Numbered from the stretch's first letter, positions 34,601 to 45,300 are shown. The stretch is 64,000 bases of DNA from Corythucha ciliata (GCA_038030265.1 CM075940.1:8370001-8434000), one strand, 5' to 3'. Translations and numbers: made by a program. The notes: a model not told the origin generated them from the letters alone.

Positions 34601-37600
34601 ATGACCACGGTCCGCGGTTGATGAGTTCCCCCGGAGGACAATCGCTCAATTGACAGATGGAGCCGGTCCCTGACAAAAGACACCTAGGGGGGTGGGGGGT
34701 CAGCGCCCCTTTAAAGTGGCGTGTCAAAGTCTACGAAGTCGTCTTTGTGTCACGTTTTGACTGGGTCAATAAATCCAGGGGGAATTGAGTCGAGTTTGTT
34801 GGGGATCCAATACATTGGCGTGAGTGGGTGGGAGGGGGTGCCGGTGGGCGCTCAGCTTCCGATGTTCAAAGCGTCCCATTCCAATTGTTTCCAAAGTATA
34901 AAATATCAATATCCTTCGAAATTTCATCGATAACTATGTGAATGAGGTGGAAAAATCGGAACTTAGCGTCAAACGGAGCCCCAGAAATCAACCAAGCGGC
35001 CAAAAACTGGACAGATTACTTCAGAGAACGAACTCCAATGGGGGTCCCAGGAACCCGATTTTAGAGCCACAAAACAAACGTGGCAATTGAACCCTGAAAT
35101 TTGGCATTTTAAGTGATTTTGTTTCATTTTAAACTTCAAATTGTGGGGTTTGATTGGTCCAAATCTTTGAGAGGCCTTTGGGCGAGACAAGGTAAAAAAT
35201 GTGGCTTTTTGAAAGAGTCAAACCCGCGGAATTGTTTTTTCAAGGAGCCCAACGCGCGAAAATCCTGTTGTTTTTTTGTTTTTTTTTTTACAGCCAAAGG
35301 CGTCCAATTTATTCCGTGAACGATTGCTAAGGAGGTGAAATCCTCCAAATTGGTGTTTGAAGTGATAGGAAGGATGGGAAGAGATAAATGTTTTTTGTGC
35401 CGGAGTTTTTCTGGGGGACTAGACGGTGGATTACGTAGATCTGCGTTGGTTTGTTGGCACGCGGTGGTGTGGATCTCAAGACATAGGGCAAGGAAATGAA
35501 GAGACTGATGAACTGATGAGCTCTTGGCAAGCGTGGGAGAGGGTGGGGGGCAAATCCTGGTTTATAGGCAGGCAAAAAGGCAAAACTTGGTTTTACGGTG
35601 ATCGGGATATAGACACCTCTCCATGTAACACGGTGGGTGGCGGTAAGGGTCAGTCGCGTTAGTTTGCGTGTATGTCATCTCCAGTCGCTTATTTTTGTTT
35701 CAATTCCAAATAAAAGTTAACTCGCCAAGCAATAAAAAACAAAGCGTTATGGGTTTTATCCCTTGTAAAAACACTCCACTTTAAGCGTTGTTCGTTCTAT
35801 TTATACAACGGTTAGCTTTTTTCACCAGAAGGGCTAATACGATCGGCAATTAATTTTGTCATTTTCGTGTTGAATAAAAACAATAAAAGGCAACGATGGG
35901 CTGTTCCACGATATCGTTGTCTATAGGGTTTTGAAAGTGTAATTGTTTGTGGGGGGTGGGGGGATCTAATGGTTATCGCTACTTGTGTAGGAGTCAGGGA
36001 AATTTAATAGGAAACTAAATTTTTGACGGCGTTTTTTTTTGTGTGTGTTTAGATGTAATCAGCAGCAGAACTGCAGTATTCAAGCGAGTACTTCACTTTT
36101 CGGTGAACCATGTGTCGGTACTTTGAAGTATCTCGAAGCTCATTATCAATGCATGCCTTGTAAGTTTTATTTTGTTGTTGGTTTTATTTTTTGGAGAGGG
36201 AAGTTTGTTTAATTTATTTATTATTAGCCACTTTATCGACAACAACAATCCGGCCGAGTCCTCCGTGGATGATGACCTCGCAGCCCAGCGTGTGGAACAC
36301 TGCAAAAGCCGTCACTCTTCGACCGGTTCCAACCGTACCGACGGGTGGCAGCGGCGGCGGAGGTCTCGTCATTCAACCGGCGGTGACATTTCCCAGTTCG
36401 TCGTCACCGACGATGACGAGTCCTTCATCTTCTACCACGACGACTTCAACGACTACGACGACGACGACGCCAATTCCGCCGACAACGACGTCACCGACGA
36501 CGACGACGACGAACCGAGGATTGAATGTCTCAGAGGTGTTCAACGATAATCAAGACACGACTATTCTACCGTTGCCGAACCCATCGTCGATTTCACCCCA
36601 GTTGCCTGTTTCAGCGAATCCTTCAGGTGAGTTGAAAAACCTTCCCTTTTTTTCGAATTTTCTATTAATCTCTTGGTTGGAAACATTCCAGGCACTGAAG
36701 AAATGTGCAAACCTGAAAAGGCTCGAGACCTAATGTGGAATTGGACAAGAGTGGGCGAAGCGAGCGTTCAATCGTGTCCAGGTGGAGCTTTGGGTTTCGC
36801 GAGGTGGGCCTGTGTAGGATCACCGCCCAGACGTTTGACCCCTACGCCAGACTTGAGCGAGTGTCGCTCTGTGTGGTTGACAAGTCTTAATTCGCGAATC
36901 GCCGAAGGAGACTCGATCATTATTATCGCTAATGATTTATCTCAGGTAGTTTTTTCACTATTGAATTGAGCACGGTGAATTCAACTAATTCTATCAATTG
37001 GATATCAGGTGACGGACAGTAAAAAACTGTACGGCGGAGACATGATGACAACCACTGAAATCATGAAGAAAATGGCCGAAAAAATGGCGAGTGACATTAG
37101 AACGTTTCCAGATTTAAGGCAGCGCGAAGCCATCGTCACTGAATTGCTTCACGGAGTGGTTAAAACTGGCAGTAATCTCCTCGACCCGGCTCAATTGCCC
37201 TCGTGGCGAGATCTGAGTCACCGCGAGCAAATGACAGCCGCGACGAGCCTTTTGGTGGAAATCGAGGAGAACTCTTTTCTGTTGGCCGACACTGTCGTCC
37301 GGGAGAAAACTGTTACGCACAGAGAGAAAAACATTTGTAAGTACTTGAGCGTTGGTAAAACTAGAATTAGGGTCTCTAAAATTTTGTTTGTTTTTCAGTT
37401 TTGGCCGTCAAAGTGATTGAAATGGCCAACGTGGACACCGAAGAGTTTAGCAGCAGCAGCAGCTTTTTCAATAACGGCGAGACGTCCAACAGTGACTGGG
37501 CGGCCGATGAAAACTGGCTGCGCCTCGAAAAGAAAGCTCTTTTAGACAATAGCGAGGGCGATTTACTTCGATTGGTGTACGCGTCTTTTGACCGTCTCGA

Positions 37601-40600
37601 AGAGATCCTTCAACCTTTGCCTTTGTCGAACGTGTCCCGAATAGTCAACAGCAAAGTGATATCCGCTTCACTGGGCAAAGGGAAACACATTCAACTCTCG
37701 CAGCCAGTTACCATTTGTTTGAAGCACTTAAAAACGGAGAATGTGACCAACCCCACCTGTGTATTTTGGGACTACACTATGAGGTTCAAATATCACTTTT
37801 TATTTACGTCAATCACCTCACTAATTGCCTTTTTAATTGTTAGCTCCTGGTCCGAAGAAGGGTGCCACGTACATTTTACTAATTTGACTCATACAATATG
37901 CATGTGCGATCATTTAACCAACTTTGCCATTTTGATGGACGTCCAAGCTACGTATTTACCTCCGATGCATCAAATGGCCCTCCAAATAATCACGTATATT
38001 GGATGTACGATATCCATTGTGTGTCTCACGTTGGCTCTTATTACTTTCCATCTATTCCGAGGCTTAAAGGTACAAATTGAAAACTGTTTAAACCATTACC
38101 GATTCTTCATAATAACGATTCTATTTCAGTGTGATCGAATTACTATACACAAAAACTTGTGTTTCTGCCTTCTGGTCGCCGAAGTATTATTTTTGGCCGG
38201 CATCGGTCAAACTGATCAGGCCGTTCTCTGTGGTGTGGTCGCCGGTCTTCTCCATTTCTTTTTCCTATGCGCCTTCGCCTGGATGTTTTTAGAAGGTAAT
38301 TTCGGACTGTTCCTCCCCTCCCATTTCCCGTTCACCGAGTATAATTTCGCATCAATGTTTTGTTAAACGTGTTTTTCAGGCTTTCAGTTATACGTAATGT
38401 TAATAGAAGTATTTGAAGCGGAAAAATCCCGTCTCCGGTGGTACTATCTGTTCGCGTACGGAGCTCCGCTTGTTATAGTTAGCATTTCTTGTCTTGTCGA
38501 CCCTTTCAGCTACGGAACTGATCGATATTGTTGGCTGAGAGCCGATAATTATTTTATATTCAGTTTCGTCGGTCCTGTGATTGCTGTGATAATTGTAAGC
38601 TGCTCCCCTAATCTCCACCCCACCCTAATCGCCCTAAAACTCTAATGCTTCCACTATTTTCCAGGCAAATCTAGTCTTTTTAAGTTTGGCGATTTATATG
38701 ATGTGTCGACACGCAAATGCTTCTGTAGCGATGAAGAGCAAGGAGCATTCGCGCTTAGCCAGCGCTAAGTACGAGCATTAATATCAGTTTCATGTTCATT
38801 TTATTTTACTTATTTTGTTTCATTCATTTTTCAGGGCTTGGCTGAGAGGAGCGATTGTTCTTGTCTTCCTCTTGGGCCTAACTTGGCTCTTTGGACTTCT
38901 CTATTTAAACGAGGAGTCAGTTGTTATGGCTTACGTATTTACAGTGCTCAACAGCTGTCAAGGGCTGTTTATTTTTGTGTTTCATTGCATTCAAAATGAT
39001 AAGGTGAGTTGACACGTTTTTTACTTTTAACTTTTCCTCTTCGTGACCAGAACGGAAAGCCCCCCCCCCTTCTCCTCACCAACCACACTTGGACCCTCGG
39101 AACTCTCCGAGTGTGCCCTCGATCTTGTCGTGTGGCATTCTTTCCGACCTACTTGAACAGACTTCTTTTTCCTCGACTGTACCGATTGAGGGGGTGGCTT
39201 GGCCGCGACACCATCGGTCCCGTGCAGTCGAAATTAAATCGCCCCGACAGGGTTTTTTTTTCTGGTATTCGCGGAAATGTTACAGAGTTTTTTGCGTTTT
39301 TCAAGCTTCCCTCGGGAGGTGGAGGGGGGGGTCAACATCGCATCGGTTTACCCCTCACCCATCCACCCCTTGGTGGTTTGGAAAGAACTCGCAATAATTT
39401 TTTCGCGCTTTTCCAGGGGCTCCTATGGTAAGGTGGTAGTTTTTCGGGATTTGAAAATAGTTGTGGAGGGGGGGGGGGGTAAGCTGCTTACGTTTTTTCA
39501 GCTTACGGTTAGGGAATTTGGGAAAAATAACGCAAAAAGTCGGGAAACTGGCTAATTTTTGGATTTTTCGCGTTATAAAAATCTTAGCTCCCCCCTCCTC
39601 TTCCTCCTTCCGTGGTGTGACATCTCAGAACTTGCTCCCAACCGTGACTTCAAAGTAAGAATAATGAAAATGTACAGAGCCGAGTGGGGATTTCAGAGTT
39701 TCGTGCCAGGGCCTTCCAAACTGCCCTGCTGACCGCTTTGAAACATACCCCCGAAGCCACCAGAATTGTCGTTGCTTCCCTTCCCCACCATTGTTGGTCC
39801 TTTTGAGAATAAATTTGGTAGGTCGCTTAGCGGTGGTCACTCGTAGGTATTTTAATTCGCATTTTTCCAAGGGGAAAGGAATTTGGGGGGGGGGGTTTGG
39901 TGGGAGTGTAGTTTTTCCCCGGTAATGTTGCGGGGGGGGGGTTTCGCAGAAAGTTATCCAGGGGGGTTTTAGGGTGAGCTTTCGCCTCAAAGGTCAGTTT
40001 TAATTGACTTGGCGAATGGTTTACGGTATGCAACGGCCCGCACTACTCAAGGAGTAATGTAGGTTGAAGCCTAACCTTCTCACACTAAATGATCACATGG
40101 CGGTTTTGCGGTTTGTTTCGGCGGTTGGCGTTTGTGTTGGTCGATTTGTTCGACTCACTAATTCCTCACAAGACCCTCAAATGCCAATTTTGTGGGTCTG
40201 CCGGAGGCCCGTATGCGTGAAAGTTGTTCCTCGGACTCCAGGCCTGTCGATTGCGTGCCTGCCGTTAGCGGGAAAATTATTGGGACCCCTGAAAACGTTA
40301 GAGAGGGCCCAAAAATGGCACCATAACGAGGAGAGCCGCTTCAAGGGCTCCGTCTGATGTCCGTTTCAATTTCTTCAGATTTACCGTGTCGACTGATTCA
40401 TATTAAATGATTTTGCTTTTTCAAAAACAAAATTCAATAGATTTTGCTTTTTCAAAACCGGAATTTTACAATTTACAAACCCAAAGTTTGGCGGATTTTC
40501 ACTCCTTTACGAATTTGGCTCTTTAAACCAAAATTCCACTGGTGTTCGCTTTTTTCAGAAACAAAATTTCGTGATTCTGTCCCCCGCCAACCTCAATTTT

Positions 40601-43600
40601 TCCGCTGATTTTCGCTCTTCTGTAACCAAATGTCACTCCTTTAAAACCTAATTTCATGGTTTTTTGCTACTTCAAACCCTAATTTCACGTATTTTCACTA
40701 TTTCAAAAACAAAATTTCGTCATTTTGGTTCTCATAATCCTCAGTTTTGCGGATTTCAGCTTTTTCAAAATCGGGTTTTGTGGATTCGGCTCGTTCAGAT
40801 GTCAATTTCTGGGAATTTTGCTCTTTCGACAACAAAATTGTGTGGTTTGGCTCTTTCAAGCCACAATTTTGCTGTTATTCGGTCTTTCAGAACCTTTATT
40901 GGATTTGGCATCTTCAAACCACTATTTTGGTGATTTATGCTTTATAAAAAACCTAAAACCGTGGCTTTAGCTCTGCTTAAAATCAGTTCCACAGGTATGG
41001 CTCGTTCAAAGACCGATTGTCGTGATTTTCGCCTTTCCAAACCATCATTTGGTGGTATTTTCATTAACAAATATCACGGATTTGGCTCCCTCATAACCAA
41101 GTTTCACGGTTATTTTCTATTTCATGCCTCTATTTTAGTTCTACCCTTCCCAAAACCAAATTACGTGGCTTTAGTTATTTCTAAATTCTCTGGCTTGTTT
41201 GGAGAATAAATTTCGCTCTGTAATAGCAAATAAGCGGATTTGGCTCACAAAAACCAAGTTTCGTAATTTTTCCGGTCTAAAGCCCTCAATTTTGTAAATT
41301 TTGCTCCTTCAAATTTCAATTTCACCAGAATCCTAGGGGCCCCTTGCCAGAAACTCTGAAGTGGTCGTGTCGGTCGGCTCTTCCTTTATGCAATGTCGAC
41401 CGCTGGTCTAATAATTGGTGTACACCGTACCTGAAAGTTCTAGAATAATACGCTGGGTTATGTTATGACCAGGAGAGAGAGGGGTGGGGGTGTTAGAACT
41501 GTAGCTTGCTCCTTGGGGGTGTTCGCTTAATTTGTTACGCCACTGAAGCCGATAAATTGCTATCGTAAACGAGCATGACTCCCGTAGCCGATGCTTAAAT
41601 CTCTAAAATCAAACTGATCTACGATTGGTGGTTGTTAACTTGTTTCTAGGCGTCCTACCTGTTGTGTCCTACTTTCCATCTCGCCAGCGTCCTACTTTTT
41701 CATGCCAGGCGTCCCCACAAATCATTTTCACATCTGGTCACCATAATGCTCTAGGAAGACAAGCCGCCGCACAGCACGATAAAAAAAGAGGGAAAATCGT
41801 TTTTTTTTTTTTCGGCGTTTGTGGTTTCTGCGCTTCTCCTCCGATAATTTTTTAAATCTTTAATAAAACACTCTGAGTGTTTTTACTTATCTAGTGGGTC
41901 GAAAGGACTCGTCCCTTGGGTGTGAAAAATGCTCCCAAACTAGCCCGCTTATAAGGGGTCTGTTGGGAACCACGCGTTCCTTTTTAGAAAACTCGAACTT
42001 CGAGGTTTAATAGAATATTGCCGGGGGGGGGGGGTTCGTTGCCCGTACATTTTTAAGGGGGGGGGAGGGGCAACTAGGACGAGAGCACAATTTTTTCCAG
42101 TGATGCGGTTGCGGGTGGGAGAGGGCTTGATAGCGTTTTTGATGCGCGTGGGGGCTTTCGAGTTGTGTCAGATGAGCGTGTCAATCTGACAAGGCACAGT
42201 GGGGGCATGGGTGAGGGAAAATAACTTGCCCCCGCCCCATTACAGTTACGGTTCGGAGATTGAGTCAGGGGGGGGGAGGGTACCCTGACGCCGTGATTTG
42301 GTGGTGTTTTCCTGGCTCCTTCAGAAACACTTCCAATTCGATTTTTTTTTTATGTATTTCGGTGCAGGAAAGGTTTGTGGTTGAAAAAAAAGAAGTCCGA
42401 AGTTGACAGCGTCAATTAGGTTTTGCAGGGTTTTGTATGAAGTCGGTTTCGGGCAATCTCGCACCCCCACCACTGGGTTGGTGAGAGGGGTCCCAGGGGT
42501 TGATGCCACGGCTACTGCGCTGTAACGCGAGCGTTACGTAACGTTAAGTGTCCACCAAAGCGCATCTCTAGTGCATTTCGCAACAAAGGTTGTGCAGGAG
42601 GGGGGGGGGTGAAGCTCTTCAAACGTCAATTTTTTTTTTTAAAAGCCCCTGGGCTAACTAATCGAAGAATTCCGGTGTACTCGAATTCTCCTGATGATTT
42701 TTTACTTGATTTATCTATTCCCTCAGGTACAAAAAGAGTATAGAAAATTCCTCAGACGCCACCTGTGGCTCTCGAAATGTCTCGGCTGTCAAGAGAGCGT
42801 CGGTGGAACGAGCGGAAGCGGCGGCGAGAGCAAAGAGCGACGAGCCAGTCTCTACACGGGTTCACACGGCAACGCTCAAAGCACCGAGAGCACTTCGGCG
42901 TCGTCGACGGCCGCTCCCACGACTGTCGCCCCGCCACATGGAACAAGTGTGGGTAGTTGCGTACCTAGAATGACCATAGCCCCCAATGTCAAGCCCAGCC
43001 CCACACACCAAGGTATCACCAATAAATTTGTTAAGAAAAATCGGTGGGGAAAGTGTTTTCCCCTTTTATTTTTTTGGAGGAAAAAAACAAACAACGTATT
43101 CCGCCCGTTGAGAACTAACAAGTGGGGCTGGGCTTTGAACCTCACTGCTTTTTTTCTGTATTTTTTCATTCCCGCTTTTTATTTAACACTTTTTTGCAAA
43201 CTTCCCTGCACTTTTTTCAAGTTCGAGCACTTGGGTATTTTGAGAAAATCCCTTGAGGTAAAGTGGAATGGTTATGCTTGCAGTGTGTATGGACGGGAAG
43301 GAATGAAGATCCCATAGCCACTTTGCCTTATGTTCGATCCGCATCTCCCAGACCCACTGGCTCCCCCTCCTGTAATATTTCACAATCTACTACATGGGGT
43401 CCTCTTCACAAGTCTTGTGCTTGGAAGGTGAGCGATGAACGGCAAGCGTAAAATTCCCATTGCATGGCCTTATGCTTCACGGATACGATGAATATTTTTA
43501 ATTTTTGTTGAGCGGATAAACTTTTACATTACAATTGTGACTCATGAATATACATATATATTTTTTACAGAACATTTCTTTTAAGTCGTTCAGTCGTGAC

Positions 43601-44212
43601 TCAGGTCACGGTGGCTCCGAGCAGGAAGACTCGCCCAAGGCGCACACAACAGTTCTAACGAGTAATTCACTGCTTCGGCACAAAGAGCGACCGGGCTACG
43701 CATCCGCCGCATACTCACACTCGCATCTCGCCCCTCAATTTCAACATCTACAAGCGGCGACGATGCAACTTCGAGGCAAAAGAGCCAACGGCGCCGTTCG
43801 AGCGACGAGCCCTTGGAATCACACGTACACTGAAATTCGCGAGCGAGAGCAAAGGGCTCGCGAAGACGACCCAGTCTATGAGGAGATTGAAAGGGAGCGA
43901 GCTGAAATTCAAGTGAGCGACATGAGTGACGAGGACGGGCGTCGTCAAAGCGATATGAGTCGACAGTCGTCTCGAAGCTACGGCGATCACCGCCCTCTCA
44001 TTCCGTACAGTCCGGCCGTTGATAGAAATTTCCACGCGGCCTTTGACGCCGCCTTCAGGCAACGCCTTAAAGAGCAAGCTCAACAGAGTCGTCCCGGCCT
44101 TCAACAAGGCACCGTTGCCGTTCTCGACGGTGACACAGTCGTGTGCCATTTACAGCCTGAATACGTCAGCAGGACTATTTTGCAGCAACATCAACCCTAC
44201 AGTGAGTGTTAA
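31505..44212 (+). CDS. Cirl: Latrophilin-type adhesion GPCR, partial (3' part of gene)
   Basis: Adhesion G-protein-coupled receptor of the plasma membrane. Thirteen to fourteen exons give, in order: a rhamnose/galactose-binding lectin domain (SUEL type), a Thr/Ser/Pro-rich linker, a hormone-receptor domain, a GAIN domain ending in the GPS cleavage motif, seven membrane segments and a long cytoplasmic tail. Known family role: the receptor self-cleaves at the GPS and the sequence after the cut acts as a tethered agonist; in flies Cirl tunes mechanosensory neurons. Here the lectin motif [15 protein letters not shown] and the GPS HLT are intact, and all internal exon phases from 31505 to 39003 match. 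No olfactomedin domain is seen, as in other invertebrates. Visible coding sequence is about 1,200 residues. The first exon is missing. The symbol is by similarity to the fly gene. Confidence 0.93.
32541..32585 (+). repeat. Dispersed repeat, copy 2
   Basis: Partner of 27405-27449, sharing cataaaccgc and ggctca words in the same order. Confidence 0.45.
33984..34028 (+). repeat. Dispersed repeat, copy 1
   Basis: 45 bases beginning gctgcccacccc, containing gggctggctacgc and ending gccac, nearly matching 54104-54148. Lies beside family B sequence. Confidence 0.6.
34060..34580 (-). repeat. Degenerate array, family B, reverse orientation
   Basis: Units such as gacccaaaaccgtgaaattg, gagtcaaatcggtgaaaatt and gaacgaaacccgcgaaattg recur at about 30 bases and are the reverse complement of the family B pattern. 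Inside a latrophilin intron. Confidence 0.7.
36053..36159 (+). CDS. Cirl: Latrophilin exon: lectin domain, second part
   Basis: Acceptor gtgtttag, donor ctt/gtaagt. Encodes [20 protein letters not shown], then [15 protein letters not shown]. This closes the lectin domain with its last cysteines. Too short for a simple frame scan; found from splice phase and similarity. Confidence 0.93.
36228..36626 (+). CDS. Cirl: Latrophilin exon: Thr/Ser/Pro-rich linker
   Basis: Acceptor ttattattag, donor cag/gtgagt. Begins [15 protein letters not shown], then a Gly run and a long Thr/Pro/Ser stretch made by acg/acc repeats (about 36395-36515), likely a heavily O-glycosylated stalk. The [13 protein letters not shown] segment resembles the conserved stretch after the lectin domain in arthropod homologues. 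The same repeat read in another frame gives a poly-Asp open frame (36172-36549), which is a shadow. Confidence 0.85.
36692..36945 (+). CDS. Cirl: Latrophilin exon: hormone-receptor domain
   Basis: Acceptor aacattccag, donor cag/gtagtt. Encodes [20 protein letters not shown], then [13 protein letters not shown] and LSECRSVWL: the cysteine and tryptophan pattern of the HormR domain of latrophilins. The exon ends on a complete codon. Confidence 0.93.
37009..37336 (+). CDS. Cirl: Latrophilin exon: GAIN domain, helical part A
   Basis: Acceptor gatatcag, donor ttt/gtaagt. Helical, charged sequence with [20 protein letters not shown] and [19 protein letters not shown], the GAIN subdomain A pattern of latrophilins. 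Confidence 0.92.
37399..37783 (+). CDS. Cirl: Latrophilin exon: GAIN domain, part B, start of GPS
   Basis: Acceptor tttttcag. Contains a Ser run, then [30 protein letters not shown] and [10 protein letters not shown], the first Cys and Trp of the GPS motif. The donor gag/gttcaa is weak. I chose it because it joins in frame to an acceptor at 37843 and removes a hydrophobic, non-conserved insert. Confidence 0.88.
37844..38069 (+). CDS. Cirl: Latrophilin exon: GPS cleavage site, tethered agonist, TM1
   Basis: Acceptor aattgttag, donor aag/gtacaa. Encodes [10 protein letters not shown], then [16 protein letters not shown]. The His-Leu-Thr cleavage tripeptide is at 37911-37919, with the cut expected before Thr. 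The residues after it (TNFAILMDV) are the tethered agonist. TM1 follows ([20 protein letters not shown]). Confidence 0.95.
38130..38295 (+). CDS. Cirl: Latrophilin exon: TM2-TM3
   Basis: Acceptor ctatttcag, donor gaag/gtaatt. TM2 [17 protein letters not shown], the extracellular loop [10 protein letters not shown] with the conserved Cys before TM3, and TM3 [17 protein letters not shown]. Confidence 0.94.
38380..38594 (+). CDS. Cirl: Latrophilin exon: TM4-TM5
   Basis: Acceptor gtttttcag, donor att/gtaagc. TM4 [18 protein letters not shown], loop [20 protein letters not shown] with the loop-2 cysteine and Trp typical of adhesion GPCRs, start of TM5 [10 protein letters not shown]. Confidence 0.95.
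38665..38768 (+). CDS. Cirl: Latrophilin exon: end of TM5, intracellular loop 3
   Basis: Acceptor ctattttccag, donor aa/gtacga. Encodes [20 protein letters not shown], then [15 protein letters not shown]. Short exon identified by phase and by fitting TM5 to TM6. Confidence 0.93.
38835..39003 (+). CDS. Cirl: Latrophilin exon: TM6-TM7
   Basis: Acceptor atttttcag, donor aag/gtgagt. TM6 [19 protein letters not shown] carries the adhesion-[12 protein letters not shown] motif; TM7 [20 protein letters not shown]; then IQNDK. Diagnostic for the family. Confidence 0.97.
39004..42726. other. Latrophilin intron, 3.7 kb, repeat-filled
   Basis: Bounded by gtgagt and ttccctcag. Contains G-runs near 39327, 39470, 39888, 39932, 42020, 42058, 42268 and 42600, and a family B array at about 40380-41330. 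Open frames across the array and G-runs are shadows. Confidence 0.75.
40380..41330 (+). repeat. Degenerate array, family B
   Basis: Units such as ggttctcataatcctcagtt, ggctctttcaagccacaatt and ggctcgttcaaagaccgatt at about 30 bases, inside a latrophilin intron. Roughly 30 degenerate units. Confidence 0.75.
42727..43012 (+). CDS. Cirl: Latrophilin exon: proximal cytoplasmic tail
   Basis: Acceptor ttccctcag, donor caag/gtatca. Starts [18 protein letters not shown], the conserved juxtamembrane tail just after TM7, then a Ser/Thr/Gly-rich stretch ([29 protein letters not shown]) ending PSPTHQ. The end chosen leaves one base of a codon, which does not fit either exon that I see downstream, so the 3' end of this exon is uncertain. 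Confidence 0.85.
43284..43427 (+). CDS. Cirl: Latrophilin exon (tentative): tail segment, 144 nt
   Basis: Acceptor ggttatgcttgcag, donor aag/gtgagc. In the frame that fits the last exon it reads [20 protein letters not shown], then [13 protein letters not shown]. 144 bases is 48 whole codons, so it could be a cassette exon. Its start phase (0) does not match the end phase (1) of the preceding exon. Either another donor or exon exists, or joining as drawn would bring a stop after a few residues. Confidence 0.6.
43571..44212 (+). CDS. Cirl: Latrophilin terminal exon: distal cytoplasmic tail
   Basis: Acceptor attttttacag. Starts [20 protein letters not shown], rich in Ser and charge. Further on are [46 protein letters not shown] and [23 protein letters not shown] at 44210-44212. 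The tail resembles those of arthropod latrophilins. The last codons overlap a perfect donor-like gtgagt at 44202, so a longer isoform spliced from here is possible. An AATAAA follows 354 bases later. Confidence 0.85.
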   Translation, partial: NISFKSFSRDSGHGGSEQEDSPKAHTTVLTSNSLLRHKERPGYASAAYSHSHLAPQFQHLQAATMQLRGKRANGAVRATSPWNHTYTEIREREQRAREDDPVYEEIERERAEIQVSDMSDEDGRRQSDMSRQSSRSYGDHRPLIPYSPAVDRNFHAAFDAAFRQRLKEQAQQSRPGLQQGTVAVLDGDTVVCHLQPEYVSRTILQQHQPYSEC

Positions 44213-44565
44213 TATTACGTGTTTTTACTTTTCCTCATCCAATTTGCCTTAAGTGTCTCTCAAGTTTTAAACTGAAAGCAAAGGCCCGCGCTATAAATAT
44301 ACAAAAGGGAAACCTCTTTATCGTGTTAATATTGTACATAACGCCCCTGCTTTGTACATTTTACCACCCTTACGTGTAACTGCGAGACGTCGCGTCGTCG
44401 TACTTGTACAGGCTCTCTTTTTTTTTGGTAATTGTGTAAAAAGTGAAATCTGACTTTTTATAATTCTAATTAATAAGAATGTTTATGATTATGAATAATG
44501 ATCCTGTGATGATGCAATCGTAGTTGTTAAATGTAAAAGCATCACTACCTTTAAGACTGTTGTAT

Positions 44566-44571
44566 AATAAA
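44566..44571 (+). terminator. Polyadenylation signal
   Basis: AATAAA in an AT-rich 3' flank, followed by a GT-containing stretch; the likely 3' end of the latrophilin mRNA, giving a short 3' UTR of about 370-400 bases. Confidence 0.65.
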
Positions 44572-44714
44572 ATTATTCGAAAACATGCGCTGTAATCCAC
44601 AAATAATGTTTCGTCGCCTTAATTATTTTCTGGACGATTTCTTCAATTTCAAGTCAGCCAACTAGCTCTTCGAGAGAGAGCACACACTTTACTTTTTTAC
44701 ACGTGAATTTATAA

Positions 44715-45300
44715 TTTTTACTGAAATTGACAGTGTCTAGGGTGAAATTGGCCAATTCGAGGACGAAATTGACAGTTTAAAAGACGAAATTAACAGTTTC
44801 CAGGATGAAATTTATTGTTTGAAAAACAAAATTGATAGTTTCCAGGACGAAATTGTTAGATTTGAACATTTAGTTGACAGTTTATAGGGCGAAATTTACA
44901 GTTTTGAACGACGAAATTGATAGTTTTTAGTACTCGACTGTTTCCGGTGAAGGGTCTTAAAAACCGTCAGTTTCCGAAATCCCTTAACACAGTTTCTAGG
45001 AAGAAATTGGCAGATTCGAGGACGAAATTGACAGTTTGTGGGGCGAAATTGGCAGTTTTAGAATGATGACGGTATAGTTTTGAGGACGAAATTGACAGTT
45101 TTGAATGACGAAATTGACCTTCATAGGACAAAATTGACAGTGTTAGATCGATACTGATAGTTTCAACAAGAAATTTACAGTCCCCTGGACGAAATCGACA
45201 GTTTCTGAGACAACATTGACAGTTATTTATGACAAAATAGACAGTTTCTCGGGTGAAATTGACAGTTTACGAGACGGAATTGTTTTGAGAGTTTTAAGAA
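44715..45300 (+). repeat. Degenerate array, family C (about 21 bp)
   Basis: Units of the form gacgaaattgacagtttcc plus ag recur with about 21-22-base spacing (gacgaaattaacagtttcca, gacgaaattgacagttt), with longer gaps in the middle. About 20 recognisable units, starting roughly 140 bases past the latrophilin polyadenylation signal. Seen only once in the window. Confidence 0.8.

Larger units (their letters stand above)
31698..36052. other. Latrophilin intron, 4.36 kb, repeat-filled
   Basis: Bounded by gtaagt and gtgtgtgtttag. Holds family B units in both orientations (plus at 33010-33400; minus near 32330-32480, 32760-32870, 34060-34580 and 35090-35260), dispersed repeats at 32541-32585 and 33984-34028, and a G-run at about 33697. 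The 213-residue open frame 33487-34128 lies across these repeats and has no family motif. Confidence 0.75.

Noticed and set aside
36172..36549. Acidic poly-Asp open frame
   Set aside because: Another frame of the acg/acc repeat in the Thr-rich latrophilin linker; exon phases support the Thr frame.
37401..38366. A single uninterrupted latrophilin exon of 321 codons
   Set aside because: The frame is open only because two 60-nt introns lack stops; family alignment places splice sites at 37784-37843 and 38070-38129, and the frame runs past a good donor at 38296.
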